Shown: positions 1 through 9,955 of the stretch, one piece after another
Position numbering within the stretch: the stretch's first letter is position 1
Layout of the letters: each line of letters begins with the position of its first letter
Assembly: GCF_040183065.1 (NCBI RefSeq)
Contig: NC_091122.1
Location: forward strand, 82,035,955-82,099,954
DNA length: 64,000 bases
From: Periplaneta americana
Taxonomy: Eukaryota; Arthropoda; Insecta; Blattodea; Blattidae
Direction: 5' to 3'
Position numbers and translations under genes: made by a program
Notes under the pieces: generated by a model
The model's input: the letters and a program-made list of their open reading frames with translations, nothing else
Told to the model about the DNA's origin: nothing
The model's database searches: none

Positions 1-603
1 TCCACTTTTCTAGAATCATTTGATAGGTTTAGAGGAGAATTGGCCGCTGAGGTTTCAGATTGAAACTGAGAAGTAGGTGTTGGGTTTATATATTTTTTCA
101 ATATTTATTTGCTCTTCTATTCTTTGGATGCGATTTTCCTATATGAATACTAACTCCAACATTAGCTTTACAAATCTTCTTAGAAATGAGGCACTCAAGA
201 TATTGTCATTCATTACATTCACTAGGAATAGACGTGAATTTTGATATTTTATTTAATTAGAAATATAACGACAAAACTACATAATTGCGAAAACAATGCA
301 GGATAACTTACTAATTTAATTGGAAATTCAAATATAGGTAATAAAAGTAACAAATTCTCAACTTGGTGAAACTATATCTTTAGTTGAAAAAAATAAAGTT
401 TGTTCACTTTGTTGCTAGAAATAATAAACAAGTCTAGTTGAAGAAATGTTAAATTCTTTCATAAATAACTTCACTGAAAACACCACTAACATTTCCACAG
501 AATCAGGACAAACCAATCTTAATAAAGAAATAGAATCTGTCTTGGAAATAAGAAGTGAGACATATTATTCCAATAAAATTCCATAAAGTATAACTTTCCA
601 TGG
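1..603. other. AT-rich DNA, no gene seen
   Basis: No open frame of note, no terminal repeats and no similarity to the repeat families elsewhere in the window could be seen by eye. Confidence 0.5.
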
Positions 604-1110
604 TCCGTCGTTGTGGCTGAGGGGTTAGCAAGTCTAACTCCGAACCCAGCGGTCCCGGGTTCGATTCCTGGTCAGATATCAGATAACTTTATCAGACGAT
701 TGGAACCCCACTCATCTTCGCCACTTCCTTTCCTCCCCCATCATCCTTTCCTCATCATCCCGTTTCTGGTTTTTCAGATCACTCTACCGGCGCCTCCCGA
801 AGCTGCTGACTCTCTCGACCGGCCTCCGTGGAATGTAGTTCAGCGATGTTGGATGGCTTCTGCAATGGCACCCGAGGCGGACCTACGCGGGAGAGGAGTT
901 TCGCTTCGGACGTGTTGGGGGAATTTTCCGAAGTAGGAATGATATATGATGGATTCTGTCGGCTGTAAGGACCGATCGTTAAGGGAGTCATGTCGTTAGG
1001 CCGGTGCGCGTAGGGGATCTGTGACATGCAACTCATTCCATATAGCGCAATAGATCTCAATGGGTTACAATGTTGGGCCACCCTGCCCCCCTCAGTTAAA
1101 TTTAATTCAA
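604..1110 (+). mobile_element. tRNA-derived SINE
   Basis: The left end carries a split RNA polymerase III promoter of tRNA type: an A-box-like TGGCTGAGGGGTTAG near 615 and a B box GGTTCGATTCC at 658-668, about 40 bases apart as in a tRNA. The body downstream is much richer in C and G than the surrounding DNA, which marks it as an insertion. The right end is unclear and is placed where composition falls back to AT-rich. Short stretches (a CCACCCTGCC run and an AATGGGTTA run) resemble the SINE near 47.7-48.1 kb, but the match is too weak to call one family. No target duplication was found. Confidence 0.62.
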
Positions 1111-1129
1111 ATTCCATTCCATTCCATGA

Positions 1130-1315
1130 CCACCCAAGATGAAGGACACACATCCAGGCCGTGTTGCAAGAATATGAATATCTACTTTACCGTTAGAAAC
1201 CCAAGAGAAAGGACACATATCCAGGTCGTGTGGGAAAAAGATTTATCTCCGCTTCACTTCTAAATATGCTGCAAAGTTACCGCTTCAAACCCAAAATAAA
1301 GGACACATCCAGGGA
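1130..1315 (+). repeat. Three imperfect tandem repeats
   Basis: The sequence ACCCAAgAt/gAAAGGACACA..TCCAGG occurs three times, starting near 1132, 1198 and 1288. Two copies are preceded by a TACCG.t.cAAA-type stretch and two are followed by a CGTGT/GG stretch. Spacing is uneven (about 66 and 90 bases), so this is an eroded tandem duplication and not a regular satellite. Function unknown. Confidence 0.6.
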
Positions 1316-1689
1316 ACTCTTTTACCATGCTCAAAGACTACCATACAAGAAGCACAAAGGAATTTCCAGTTTTATGCAAGGAATCGAACCCAGGTCCGAT
1401 GGATTGTAGTCCATTAGAGAATTATAAAGTACCTAAGAAGGACATAATAGTAATAAGTTCTCGGAAATATTAATAGCCGGATTTCAATAATAAACACGTA
1501 TTTATAAATCAACGAGCGAACTGAAGACATGCGAAAAGAGGCCTACTAGAACTCGCTTGCAGTTACTCGTCTACAGACTGCGTTGTGCGTGTGCTGATCA
1601 GATTTAGAGACTTTTTCTTCCGTTCTTCTTTCTACATCCGGAGGGAGATACGTCTCTGAATCAACACGACATCTACACATTGCGGGTCT

Positions 1690-1855
1690 TCCTGAATGTG
1701 GGCTTTCGCGAACACATCATAGGACAATCACAAGACAACTGACAACCTTCCAGTCCCGTAGACAGAAAGTAAATTTTTCCATTGCGTACGCCGGGCGTCG
1801 AACCACGGGCCGCTTGGATAGGTACCGCAGTCACCACGACGGACTGTTTCGCAAC
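1690..1855 (-). mobile_element. tRNA-derived SINE, family J, old copy
   Basis: On the minus strand a B-box-like GGTTCGACGCCC is preceded by TGGTGACTGCGGTA in the A-box position. Downstream of it, the stretch TTGTCTTGTGATTGTCCTAT closely matches the SINE on the plus strand near 60.43-60.61 kb, which has TTGTCTTGTACTTGTCCTAT in the same place, followed in both by a CGCG step. The copy is diverged and its ends are approximate. Confidence 0.5.
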
Positions 1856-2407
1856 TCACTGAGAAATCAAGCGACGAATATTTGGTCGTTTCGTTATCTT
1901 TGTCAGCGGCAGTAATGGGTGCTACAGAAGTCTGTTCGAAACCCGTTAAGTGCGACGAATGAGAATTTCCGCCCGCTCTCTCCCGTAATGTGAAGTTACA
2001 CACAAAGCACTTGTCGTAAGGCAAAGTTTATAACGTCTAATAAATTAGATGATGTGTAGTGAGACGGGGTCCAATGTTTTCATTTGCAATTTCCGATATG
2101 AGAACGTAACTGTTGAACGTTATGAGCGGTTCCTTTCTCACTGAATGGTGGAGAAAGATTCCGTAGCAAATTGTTGATAATGTTGGGTTCAGTATATTTA
2201 AAAAAGCTGCACTTAATATTTTACAGTTTGTTTAAATTTATATATACAACAAGGTTTTAAAATATGGTTGTGATTATTTTTATCATTTTTATTATCATTT
2301 AATTTACTATTTCGTGTACTTCGTAGACAAGAAATGTGGGATTTCCATGAAGTTCCTTACATGTGGCATGTCAACAATATTACAATTACTTTAATATCAG
2401 TAAGGAA

Positions 2408-2409
<2 letters not shown>

Positions 2410-2477
<68 letters not shown>
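2410..2477. repeat. (ATT)n microsatellite
   Basis: Uninterrupted trinucleotide tract of about 68 bases. The run of isoleucines it would encode is an artefact. Confidence 0.95.
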
Positions 2478-2655
2478 GCATTTTACGTAAGGGCTAAGGA
2501 GCGCAATTTCATATCTGCGTGAAAGCTACAATAAAATTGTGGGTTGGACTCCTTCACTGGAAATTATGCTTGTTGTCTTATCTGAAGCCGTAGCTCTCAC
2601 GTCACGAAATGCTCTGGAGTCTCACCTTATGCTGTTCTAATGTGAGAGAATTCCA

Positions 2656-3380
2656 GTCCATGGCTGTGGAGTAACGGTTAGCCTTCTGACCGTGAAACGA
2701 GCAGGCCCAGGTTCAAATCCTGGTCGGGCCAAATTACCTTGTTGGGATTTTTTCCGAGGTATTTCCTCAATCACTCGAACAGAATTGCTTAGTAACTTTC
2801 GGCGTCGGACCTCGGACTCATTTCGCCTTCATTAGTATCATTTCATTAATCATCTTAATAGTTACAGGTTGACCAGGAGGACATGGTTCCAGGATCCGCC
2901 TACAGATGGCATCTGTCTGCGAGAGCTCCACATATCCAGAAAAGCCGCAGGGACTCTAATAAGCGGACTGTGAGTGATCGGGGGAGTGTAGCTTCCTCGG
3001 ATAGATGGCGCCTTGCCGAGTCCTGGAATCGACGGCGGCATGGACTTCTGGTTGGGGATGAAGCAGGTTCAGGCGCATGAATTGCGAACAGATATAACTG
3101 ACCTGAGGAGGCTGTAGAATAACATCACAGGCAGGCGGAGGAACGGTCTCCAGTTAGAACTGGATGCTGTGGCTGAATCGGAACGATTATACCATGCAGT
3201 GAATCATGCGCTTGAAGAGCGATCCTAAATGGACTTCAACAATCATTCCAACATAAGGAGGTTGTACAATAAGTATAGGCTGCGCTGCTTGCCTGCGGGC
3301 CCTCCTCCTCCTTCGAAGAAGAAGAAGAAGAAGAAGAAGAAGAAGAAGAAGAAGAAGAAGAAGAAGAAGAAGAAGAAAGG
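2656..3380 (+). mobile_element. Composite ~700-bp SINE, family A, copy 1
   Basis: It begins with a tRNA-like head: GTAACGGTTAGC in the A-box position and the B box GGTTCAAATCC, then TTGGGATTTTTTCCGAGG. The body matches the copy near 50.1-50.8 kb along its whole length; shared blocks include TTACAGGTTGACCAGGA, GGGGGAGTGTAGCTTCCTCG and AAGGTTGCACAATAAG-type sequence. Both copies end in CCTCCTCC..GAAGAA, here expanded into a (GAA)n tract. A GAGAG(aa)TTCCA motif on both sides (2644-2655 and 3382-3391) may be the target duplication. At roughly 700 bp it is long for a SINE, so a composite origin is likely. The reading frames inside are short and unrelated to known proteins. Confidence 0.82.
3315..3377 (+). 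repeat. (GAA)n tail of the family A SINE
   Basis: Pure GAA tract at the 3' end of the SINE. The other family A copy ends in GAAGAAAAAAAA at the same place, so the tract is an expansion of the element's own tail. Confidence 0.9.
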
Positions 3381-3577
3381 AGAGAGTTCCACTAGCGAGT
3401 TTAATAATCATTCGTGTGTAGCTTGTTCCTCTTATTTAGATAAAAGCCATTGCCATCACCTACTTCAAGCATTGAACCTTTTAGTAAGTCTACGGTTCGT
3501 CTTCATGAGTGGAGATTTTGAGCCAGCACTAGAAAGGCACATGTAGCGGGATACTCTGTACATGTGATCAGAGTAAC

Positions 3578-3765
3578 GCAAGGAAAGGAAAAAGTAAAAT
3601 GGAAGAAAGAAACAGGCAGAAGGAAAAGGGAAGAAGAAGAAGAAGAAGAAGAAGAAGAGAAAGAAGAAATAAATCAACAAAATAATAAATAAAGAATGGA
3701 GGAAAAGGAGGAAAGAAGAATGAGAGAATGGAGTACGAGGACAGCAAAGCAGAAAGTAAGGAAGG
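3578..3765 (+). repeat. Polypurine tract with (GAA)n core
   Basis: Almost all A and G on the plus strand, with a (GAA)n core at about 3631-3658. It lies about 200 bases beyond the SINE's GAA tail and may be a dispersed product of the same expansion. Strands this asymmetric can form triplex DNA. Confidence 0.75.
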
Positions 3766-3899
3766 AAATAAAAGTATATATAAACAGATTTAATGAAAGT
3801 TAAAAGAAGAATTACAGATACGTGATTGGATATGTGTGTCTCGCATCTTAATAAATTTAGTACCTCGTAATCTTTTCTTTTCAGTGAGTTCACAAATAC

Positions 3900-4730
3900 T
3901 GACCCACAGAGAAGCTTCGAAAAACTATTTATAGTCTAATTGTAATGAATGATTTCTGAATTTGATCGTGAAAGTTTTCCTTTTAAAGTATTAGAGCGCA
4001 GAAACTGTGTAGTTCCTCAATTCATTGCAGCTACTTAGAATTTTATGAGGAAGACATGTGCTAGACTTTTTTCCCCCCCTCTCATTTATTTTGAAGTCAT
4101 CTTGTTTTACTGAGTATCAACTGCGCATAGCATGACCTGCATTTTTATATCTTTTGTCATTTTTTCTTTCACCCAAGAGCGGTTGTTTGTGGGAACTAGG
4201 GTAGTTTACATTGTCTGTAAAAGGATGTTATTATGGTTTTGTAGGTCTATTCTATGAAGGGAATGGCAATGGAGGCTGTATTATCCGGTTTCCGTGTCTT
4301 TTTAGTTAATTCAATGCAAATAAAAGAGAAGTGCACGGGAGATTTTTAGTAAACTAATTTAATTCATCTGCAATTTAGCTCTCCTGGAATTGTAGGTCTA
4401 ATATATAAGATTTTTTTCTCTGTTTCCGCATAGCTTTATTGCATGTCGGCTTGCAGTGAAGTTGCTTCCGCAGCGGTTGCTGTCTTGTTTAAAATTTTGT
4501 TCTACTTCGTCAATTAACCAGGCTTCCGATAGACCTTTAGGATATGGCACGTCTGCAGTTATCTTCATTACTTTCAAGAGACTGTAACTAAGTTGACAGT
4601 TCACCAAAAGAATCATGGTTCGGTTCTTGGTACATCCTGTGAAGATTAGGGAGACAAATCAAATGCAGAGCATATTATTTTATAATTACTTCAGTTCCTG
4701 GCTAATACCATACAGTGCAAGGCGAACAGT
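3900..4730. other. No gene or repeat recognised
   Basis: About 800 bases of AT-rich DNA without coherent coding or clear terminal repeats. Confidence 0.4.
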
Positions 4731-4734
4731 GCAT

Positions 4735-5030
4735 ATACTGTAGGAGTCCCAGCCGCCAAATCACTCAATTGAGTGCGCTCCTTGTGTGATGATTGTTGAC
4801 TTAAAATGTATGCCAATATATTGTATAAGTCGAACACGAAGTAAGGCCACTAAAGGAAAATAACCATAGGAGAAAGATTCGATCCGGTATGGTGGATTGA
4901 ACTTCGGCGTAGCTCAATGGTTAGAGCGCCCAGCGCGTAGAACTGGGAGACCCGGGTTCGATATTTCTCCGTTAATAACAACTGGACACTATCAGAGATA
5001 ACTCTGTAGGACCAAAAAAAATCTTTATGT
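4735..5030 (+). mobile_element. tRNA-like repeat, family B, copy 1
   Basis: A tRNA-like head GGCGTAGCTCAATGG..AGAGC at 4905-4925 is followed by the B box GGGTTCGATATTTC, whose second half is damaged. Two other parts also match the copy near 58.4-58.8 kb: upstream, the CACTCAATTGAGTGCGCTCC-type stretch about 150 bases before the head; downstream, the tail CTCTGTAGGACCAAAAAAAA. Conserved sequence therefore lies on both sides of the tRNA part, which is not the usual SINE order. The damaged T arm rules out a working tRNA gene. Confidence 0.72.
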
Positions 5031-5319
5031 AGGTTAGTAGTTAGGCTTTCTAGAGTACTTCGGCTACTCGTTCCATCTCATGTTATAGGCCTATTTTCAT
5101 CATTTATTCCGTGAAAGCTAAATAGAATAGTGCATTTGTTATTAAAAGTCATATTTTTGTCATTTGAGTGTGGTTTTTAAAGCACGAAGACAGATTTAAG
5201 AAAATTAATTCCTTATTTTATTAGAGCGACGCTACATTCACACATAAAACAATAAATTCGTGGTAGTAGTGGTAATAATAATAATTAATAATATTAATAA
5301 TGATAATTACCCCTGATTT

Positions 5320-5722
5320 AGGTTCTGGCTGATATGTACATCTATTATCAGGCAGTACATCTCACTTGACGATATGTGTCAGAGGAAGAACAATTGAGTG
5401 GCTCAGTGACAGAGTTGCCTAAACCACAAATTTTAGCCGCAGATTTATGCATAAAATGACTGTAAATTATCATTTATATGTGTGCCAAAGTAGATGTCCT
5501 AGATAAATATTAGATTAGAGTAAATGATAAATAATTTCCAATTGAGAGCATATAGTTAAAAAAACGAGTTCTGATTAGTGTAATATGTGGCTAATCGGCG
5601 ATGTATGCACTGGAGCAGGAAAGGAACTGGCCACCTTACCCCATTATATTCTGTCCTAGTTGCCTCTTAAGTGGTGCCATCTAGGTGTAAACCTATCTTC
5701 GGACAGTTGACTAAACAACAAT
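5320..5722 (+). repeat. Interspersed repeat, family C, copy 1
   Basis: One of four copies in the window; the others are near 18.0 (minus strand), 40.8 and 54.8 kb. Shared blocks are CGATATGTGTCAGAGGAAGA, TAATCGGCGATGTA, CCTAGTTGCCTC and the end block TTCGGACAGTTGACTAAAC. This copy has about 150 extra bases in the middle relative to the copy near 40.8 kb. No tRNA head was recognised. The fixed 3' end followed by A-rich sequence suggests a retroposon. Confidence 0.8.
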
Positions 5723-5729
5723 GATAATT

Positions 5730-6306
5730 TTAGTTGCCTTTGACCTTTTTGCAACTATACTGAAATCTTTGGGGGCTCTCATATACGTAACAGACAGATT
5801 TTCAGCTGAAATTGAGGTAGCACTTTTAGTGTGCTATATCTGTAATTTCAGTAGCCGACTTCTTCTGCATTTAAAATAGTATATTTGTTCTTAAAAGTCA
5901 TTTTTTTAGTCCGTTTGGTCTGATTTTTAAAGCAGCAATAGCAGGTGATTATATGTTTTACATACCTCGGTTTTTAGTTTTGATTAGAACGTTATAAATT
6001 TCTACATCCAGCCCTACCTCGATATTTTATTAGATCTATTATCGTTATTACATTTTTAATTTATTTTTTTCTCTGTTCTGCCGATTTAAATGCCGACTAA
6101 GATAGAGAAAATTTCACATAATGCACAATGTCTGTGACATTATTGGTTTTGCATTTCAGGTAGAAACAAATGTTGTCAGTTATGTTTCGAGTGATTGGTA
6201 TGATTATTGTTGCAGATGAAATGATAGGTAGCCCCTACTATTGTAAATATTGATTACGAATGTCCCGAATTTTAGTTAGTGTTTGATATGTCATAGCTTA
6301 TTTAAA

Positions 6307-6367
<61 letters not shown>

Positions 6368-6470
6368 TCATGCCCACAAGCAGCCTCCACAGATTACTGC
6401 AGTGATGCTCCAACCACAGTTCGCATTCCAGAATCAATTTTTATTGTTGCCGTCGTCAATTTCGCCACTT
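5730..6470. repeat. AT-rich spacer with (ATT)n at 6308-6366
   Basis: Near 5868-5950, TTAAAAGTCAT and GATTTTTAAAGCA motifs recur from 5133-5200, so the family C copy may lie between two arms of an old local duplication. A clean (ATT)n tract sits at 6308-6366. No gene seen. Confidence 0.5.
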
Positions 6471-6479
6471 GCCTTCAAC

Positions 6480-7480
6480 TGACAGACAGACCAATGGGAT
6501 GTGGAGTGTAGGAGAGGGATGATATGTGGCACGGGCCGTCCCCATTCCGCGGTGATGCATAACAACATGCGCTAGGAATACCGACTCAGTCCCATCCAAT
6601 CCCTACTTTTTTTTCCATTATTATTATCGTGCTACCTGTTGGGATTGCGCCCCCCCCCCCCCCTCCTGGCCAGCGCAGCTCTGCTCGGTACGGTTCGGAC
6701 TCCCGGACAATACAGAGTGTGCGGCGGCTGCAGTCGGTAACTCCATCATCGTCAGTCGGAGCGGGGCCGAGCTTTCCATCCCTCGCCGCAGCGGTCGCTC
6801 CATCAATTTTTCCAGGTAGGCTCCGCGCGGCGCGTGGCGTCGCGACGGCAGTTTCCTTAGCAGTGAGTGCATAGTGTGGACTCCGGGTCTCTACCTCCAA
6901 GTGCTTCTCAGACGGCGTCGCGATGGGCGCCTTGTGCTCTTGCGCAGAAGGTTCGACATCGCTTTTCTCCTGCCTTCTGCTTGGCGATGTCGGTGGTCTT
7001 GGAGGGGGTGTGCGAGGGCGAAGGAAGGGGTGAAGAGAGAGAAAGGATTCTCTTCTGCGCTGTAACTCCTAACAAGATTAGTTCGGCTCCTCTGTTTGAG
7101 TATAATTAAATCTAGTGCGACACCTCCAAGCATACTCCGCCTCCCCTCTTTCGACCTAGGCATTGCCCTCTTCGTACTCTATCTTAACTATTCTAGTTCG
7201 AAACCACCCACCCCCTACGGCACTGAGGGAGGGTTACTCATTCCACTTTATAGCCTACAGACCTCGGTATGTCCGAATCTTGCCGACTATATAGCCAAGA
7301 TCTTGCGGAAAGAGAAGGGGAAGAGGAAGAGAACACTCTAACTTGAGATGCTTGGGTGTAGTATTGATTGGGGACCTTGGCGCTATGGCGGACGCCGACG
7401 CCGCGACGTAGGACACGTGATGCGGCCTTTAACGAAGCCACAACATTAATCGGTGTTCTCTCCCTGTAACATGTCACATA
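6480..7480. promoter_or_regulatory. CpG-rich island, candidate host promoter
   Basis: This is the longest GC-rich and CpG-rich stretch in an otherwise AT-rich window, densest at about 6640-6990 with many CGCG, GCGGC and CGTCG words. A CCAAT motif lies near 6491. Two TCAGT initiator-like motifs lie near 6586 and 6752, and a splice-donor-like CAGGTAGG near 6812. A poly-C tract lies at about 6650-6662. Reading frames overlap on both strands, so coding is not convincing. It could be the promoter and first non-coding exon of a gene extending past the part I can read, or a GC-rich repeat with no second copy here. Confidence 0.4.
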
Positions 7481-8490
7481 GAGTCGTCATGCCAAGTGAA
7501 AACAATTTAATAATTCTGTCGTGATTCTTTCCAAGGTCGGCCATTTCGGTGTAGATTTCGTTATTTTTCTAGTGACTCATCACTTTGAAGTCATGAATAA
7601 TGCAATAAATACCGGTTTGAACATAAATTAATAGACACTGAAACATTTCAATCAACACTAGTAACTAGACTTAATTTAAACTAACTTTCTAATCGTTCAA
7701 ATTGGACAATGCTTTTATTTATTCAGTTTAACAACAACAAAATATTATCTCTTGTGCTGCCCTCTACATACAACCTAATGTATTCCTACGCTGTAATTTT
7801 CCTACTGTAATGATTGGGCTAAAGTCATAGATGAAACTGTACTACGATAACTAGATTATTTTCTAACTGGTCATTTCCTCTTTGCCACAAATTGAAGTGA
7901 AATCAGTTAAAGAAGATCGATACGATATCGTGAATACTACATTAAGGTTGACCGATGCAACATGTTTTCTAGGACAAGTTTATCGAACGATATGTAGCCT
8001 ATACTATATTATATATTCCATCATCGCCTTCTCTCTCGCGATGCTGCCCTCCGCTGCAATTATAATTTAATCTGGTTCTCGGATACGAGTTTCAATTAAG
8101 CTATTGAGAATGAAATATATATCAAAACCAAAATCCCAAATCTATTGGAAGGTAAACCTACGTTGGAATAATAAACATGAAACTTATGTCCATATTTTGC
8201 ATTCGAGTTAAACTAGCCTATATTATCCTTCTTATTTACGTCTTAAATTTTTATTTATTTGTTTGTTTGTTCGTTCAATCGTTCATTTATTTATTTTTAT
8301 TTATTATTTAATTTTAGAAAATAGGGTTGCATTTTTCTTGTTTCTAAATAACTGAATTAAAGTTACACTGAATTAGTTGTGCAAGCTTTAGGCCTACTGG
8401 TTAAAAAAAAATTCGAGGTAATGTGGACTCTCTTGTTTATCTCTAAAATTTTAATCTTAGCCTTCACGATAATAACGTATCGTTTCTTTC
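7481..8490. other. AT-rich DNA, no gene seen
   Basis: Degenerate TTTA runs at about 8250-8310 are the only local structure. Confidence 0.45.
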
Positions 8491-8492
8491 TC

Positions 8493-8523
8493 AGTAGTAG
8501 TAGTAGTAGTAGTAGAAGTAGAA

Positions 8524-8592
<69 letters not shown>

Positions 8593-8613
8593 ATATAATA
8601 ATAATAATAATAA
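8493..8613. repeat. (AGT)n passing into (AAT)n
   Basis: About 100 bases of AGT repeats with a few AGA variants, then ATA repeats. The poly-serine and poly-tyrosine frames across it are artefacts. Confidence 0.95.
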
Positions 8614-8944
8614 AGAAGAACAAATTGACTTTTCTCTTGCCAATACATAAAAAAGGTGGTTTTTACTAATTCGTGTGCGCTGAATTCGAGTCAGAAAACC
8701 AAAATTTCCTATCACGTACCGTTTTCTCTGGCAATCATATTTCATTTTTTCTTTCATATAATAATGATGTATTTTTGTAAATTCATTCTCATAAACAAAA
8801 TTTCACTAAACACGGCATTCAAAAGGATTAATTGTATTTTAAAAGGATGTAAAGAATAGGAATTTAACGTTATACAGTTTTTAACAATTAGCATATATTA
8901 CTATCACGTGCATTAATTGTAAAAAGACAAAAATATTTACTTTT

Positions 8945-9640
8945 TTTTAGAAAAAATTTCTGGAAGACTTTCTTTTGTAGTTGGATGCAGAACTCTCACT
9001 CAACAGAAACCAGCAGTAGTCGGCAAGGATGTTGGGGAGTCATTTTCCTGAATATTGCTTTTCCATTTCAGAGATTTGTTGATGAAACCTTTCTGCATGT
9101 TCGTCGCTCACCGCTCCAAGGTTGAGCGGAAAGAAATTAAATGAGAATGCAAAAAGTGGATTTTAAGGGACATAAGCCTATGGCACTCGTTGTCTCGTGT
9201 GCACTTCACTTAATTTCTACCACTTCAATGTAGTTATCGGCTATATCATTACCTAGAAATTTTGAACTTACTGCCTTGAACGCTCAACATGCCACCGACC
9301 TTTTCAATTTTAAGGAGTTTCTCCTCGAACAAGGGGACTTCAAGACTTAGCGAATTTGAGGACCAATGAAAATGCCCTCTTTTAATTTCCCTTCGCTCAA
9401 TTTAAGAAACTCATTTCTTAAAAATTCATAACCTGCCGCATTTTTGTGTATTGCTTTAACAAAGTTTTTCATGTGGAGTGGTGGTAATAAAAGGCTGTGA
9501 GAATCTACAGTGGATAAAATTTCACACTTTTTTTCACCAGGTATCAAACTTTGTCTCAAGGGCCACTCCCTCACCCTATAATGTTTTGCTTAGTCCCTAG
9601 AGTCCCACTCGCAAAAACAGCAAAACAAGTTCGGAGAATT
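8945..9640 (-). pseudogene. Broken copy of an insect multicopy gene family
   Basis: Minus-strand pieces in several frames line up in order as one decayed protein. First comes a CEWDSR zinc-ligand-like stretch (about 9610), then VREWPLRQSLIPGEK, LLPPLHMKNFVKAI, EGIFIGPQIR and MSLKIHFLHSHL. The last pieces are VSDEHAERFHQQISEMEK and NILADYCW (about 9010-9110). I recognise this order from an uncharacterised protein family present in many copies in arthropod genomes and possibly derived from a transposon, but I cannot name it securely. Stops and frame changes interrupt it, so it is not functional. The N-terminal part is missing. Confidence 0.68.
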
Positions 9641-9955
9641 AACACACTTACGCGACATTGAACTGTGACATGTTAGTGCGACGTTATGCACACAAACTTA
9701 TTATAGGCCTAATGCAATGCTGACTTTTAAATGCACTCTCATTCACACATAATATAATAATGTTAACTTCCACACTCTCTATTAGAAATCGCAAAACTGT
9801 TCCGCATAACAAAAAAATGAGTATTATACTGACTGAGTTCAAGTAATGACTTAGGCCTATTAGCAATAGAGGGTCAATAACAATCTTTTTCATACAAGAT
9901 AAACCAGAAACTCATCTTAAACATAAACACTTTCATAAACTTTTATCTACGTTTA

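Noticed and set aside
1375-1425. Minus-strand tRNA-like GGGTTCGATTCCTTG
   Set aside because: B-box-like sequence alone; no convincing A box, fold or second copy.
4904-4965. Possible functional tRNA gene
   Set aside because: The T arm is broken (TTCGATATTTC) and the same head recurs within a dispersed repeat, so it is a SINE-like head.
6586-7163. Several overlapping frames in the GC-rich island as protein genes
   Set aside because: Frames overlap on both strands, are Arg/Ser/Pro-rich as expected from composition, and show no domain.
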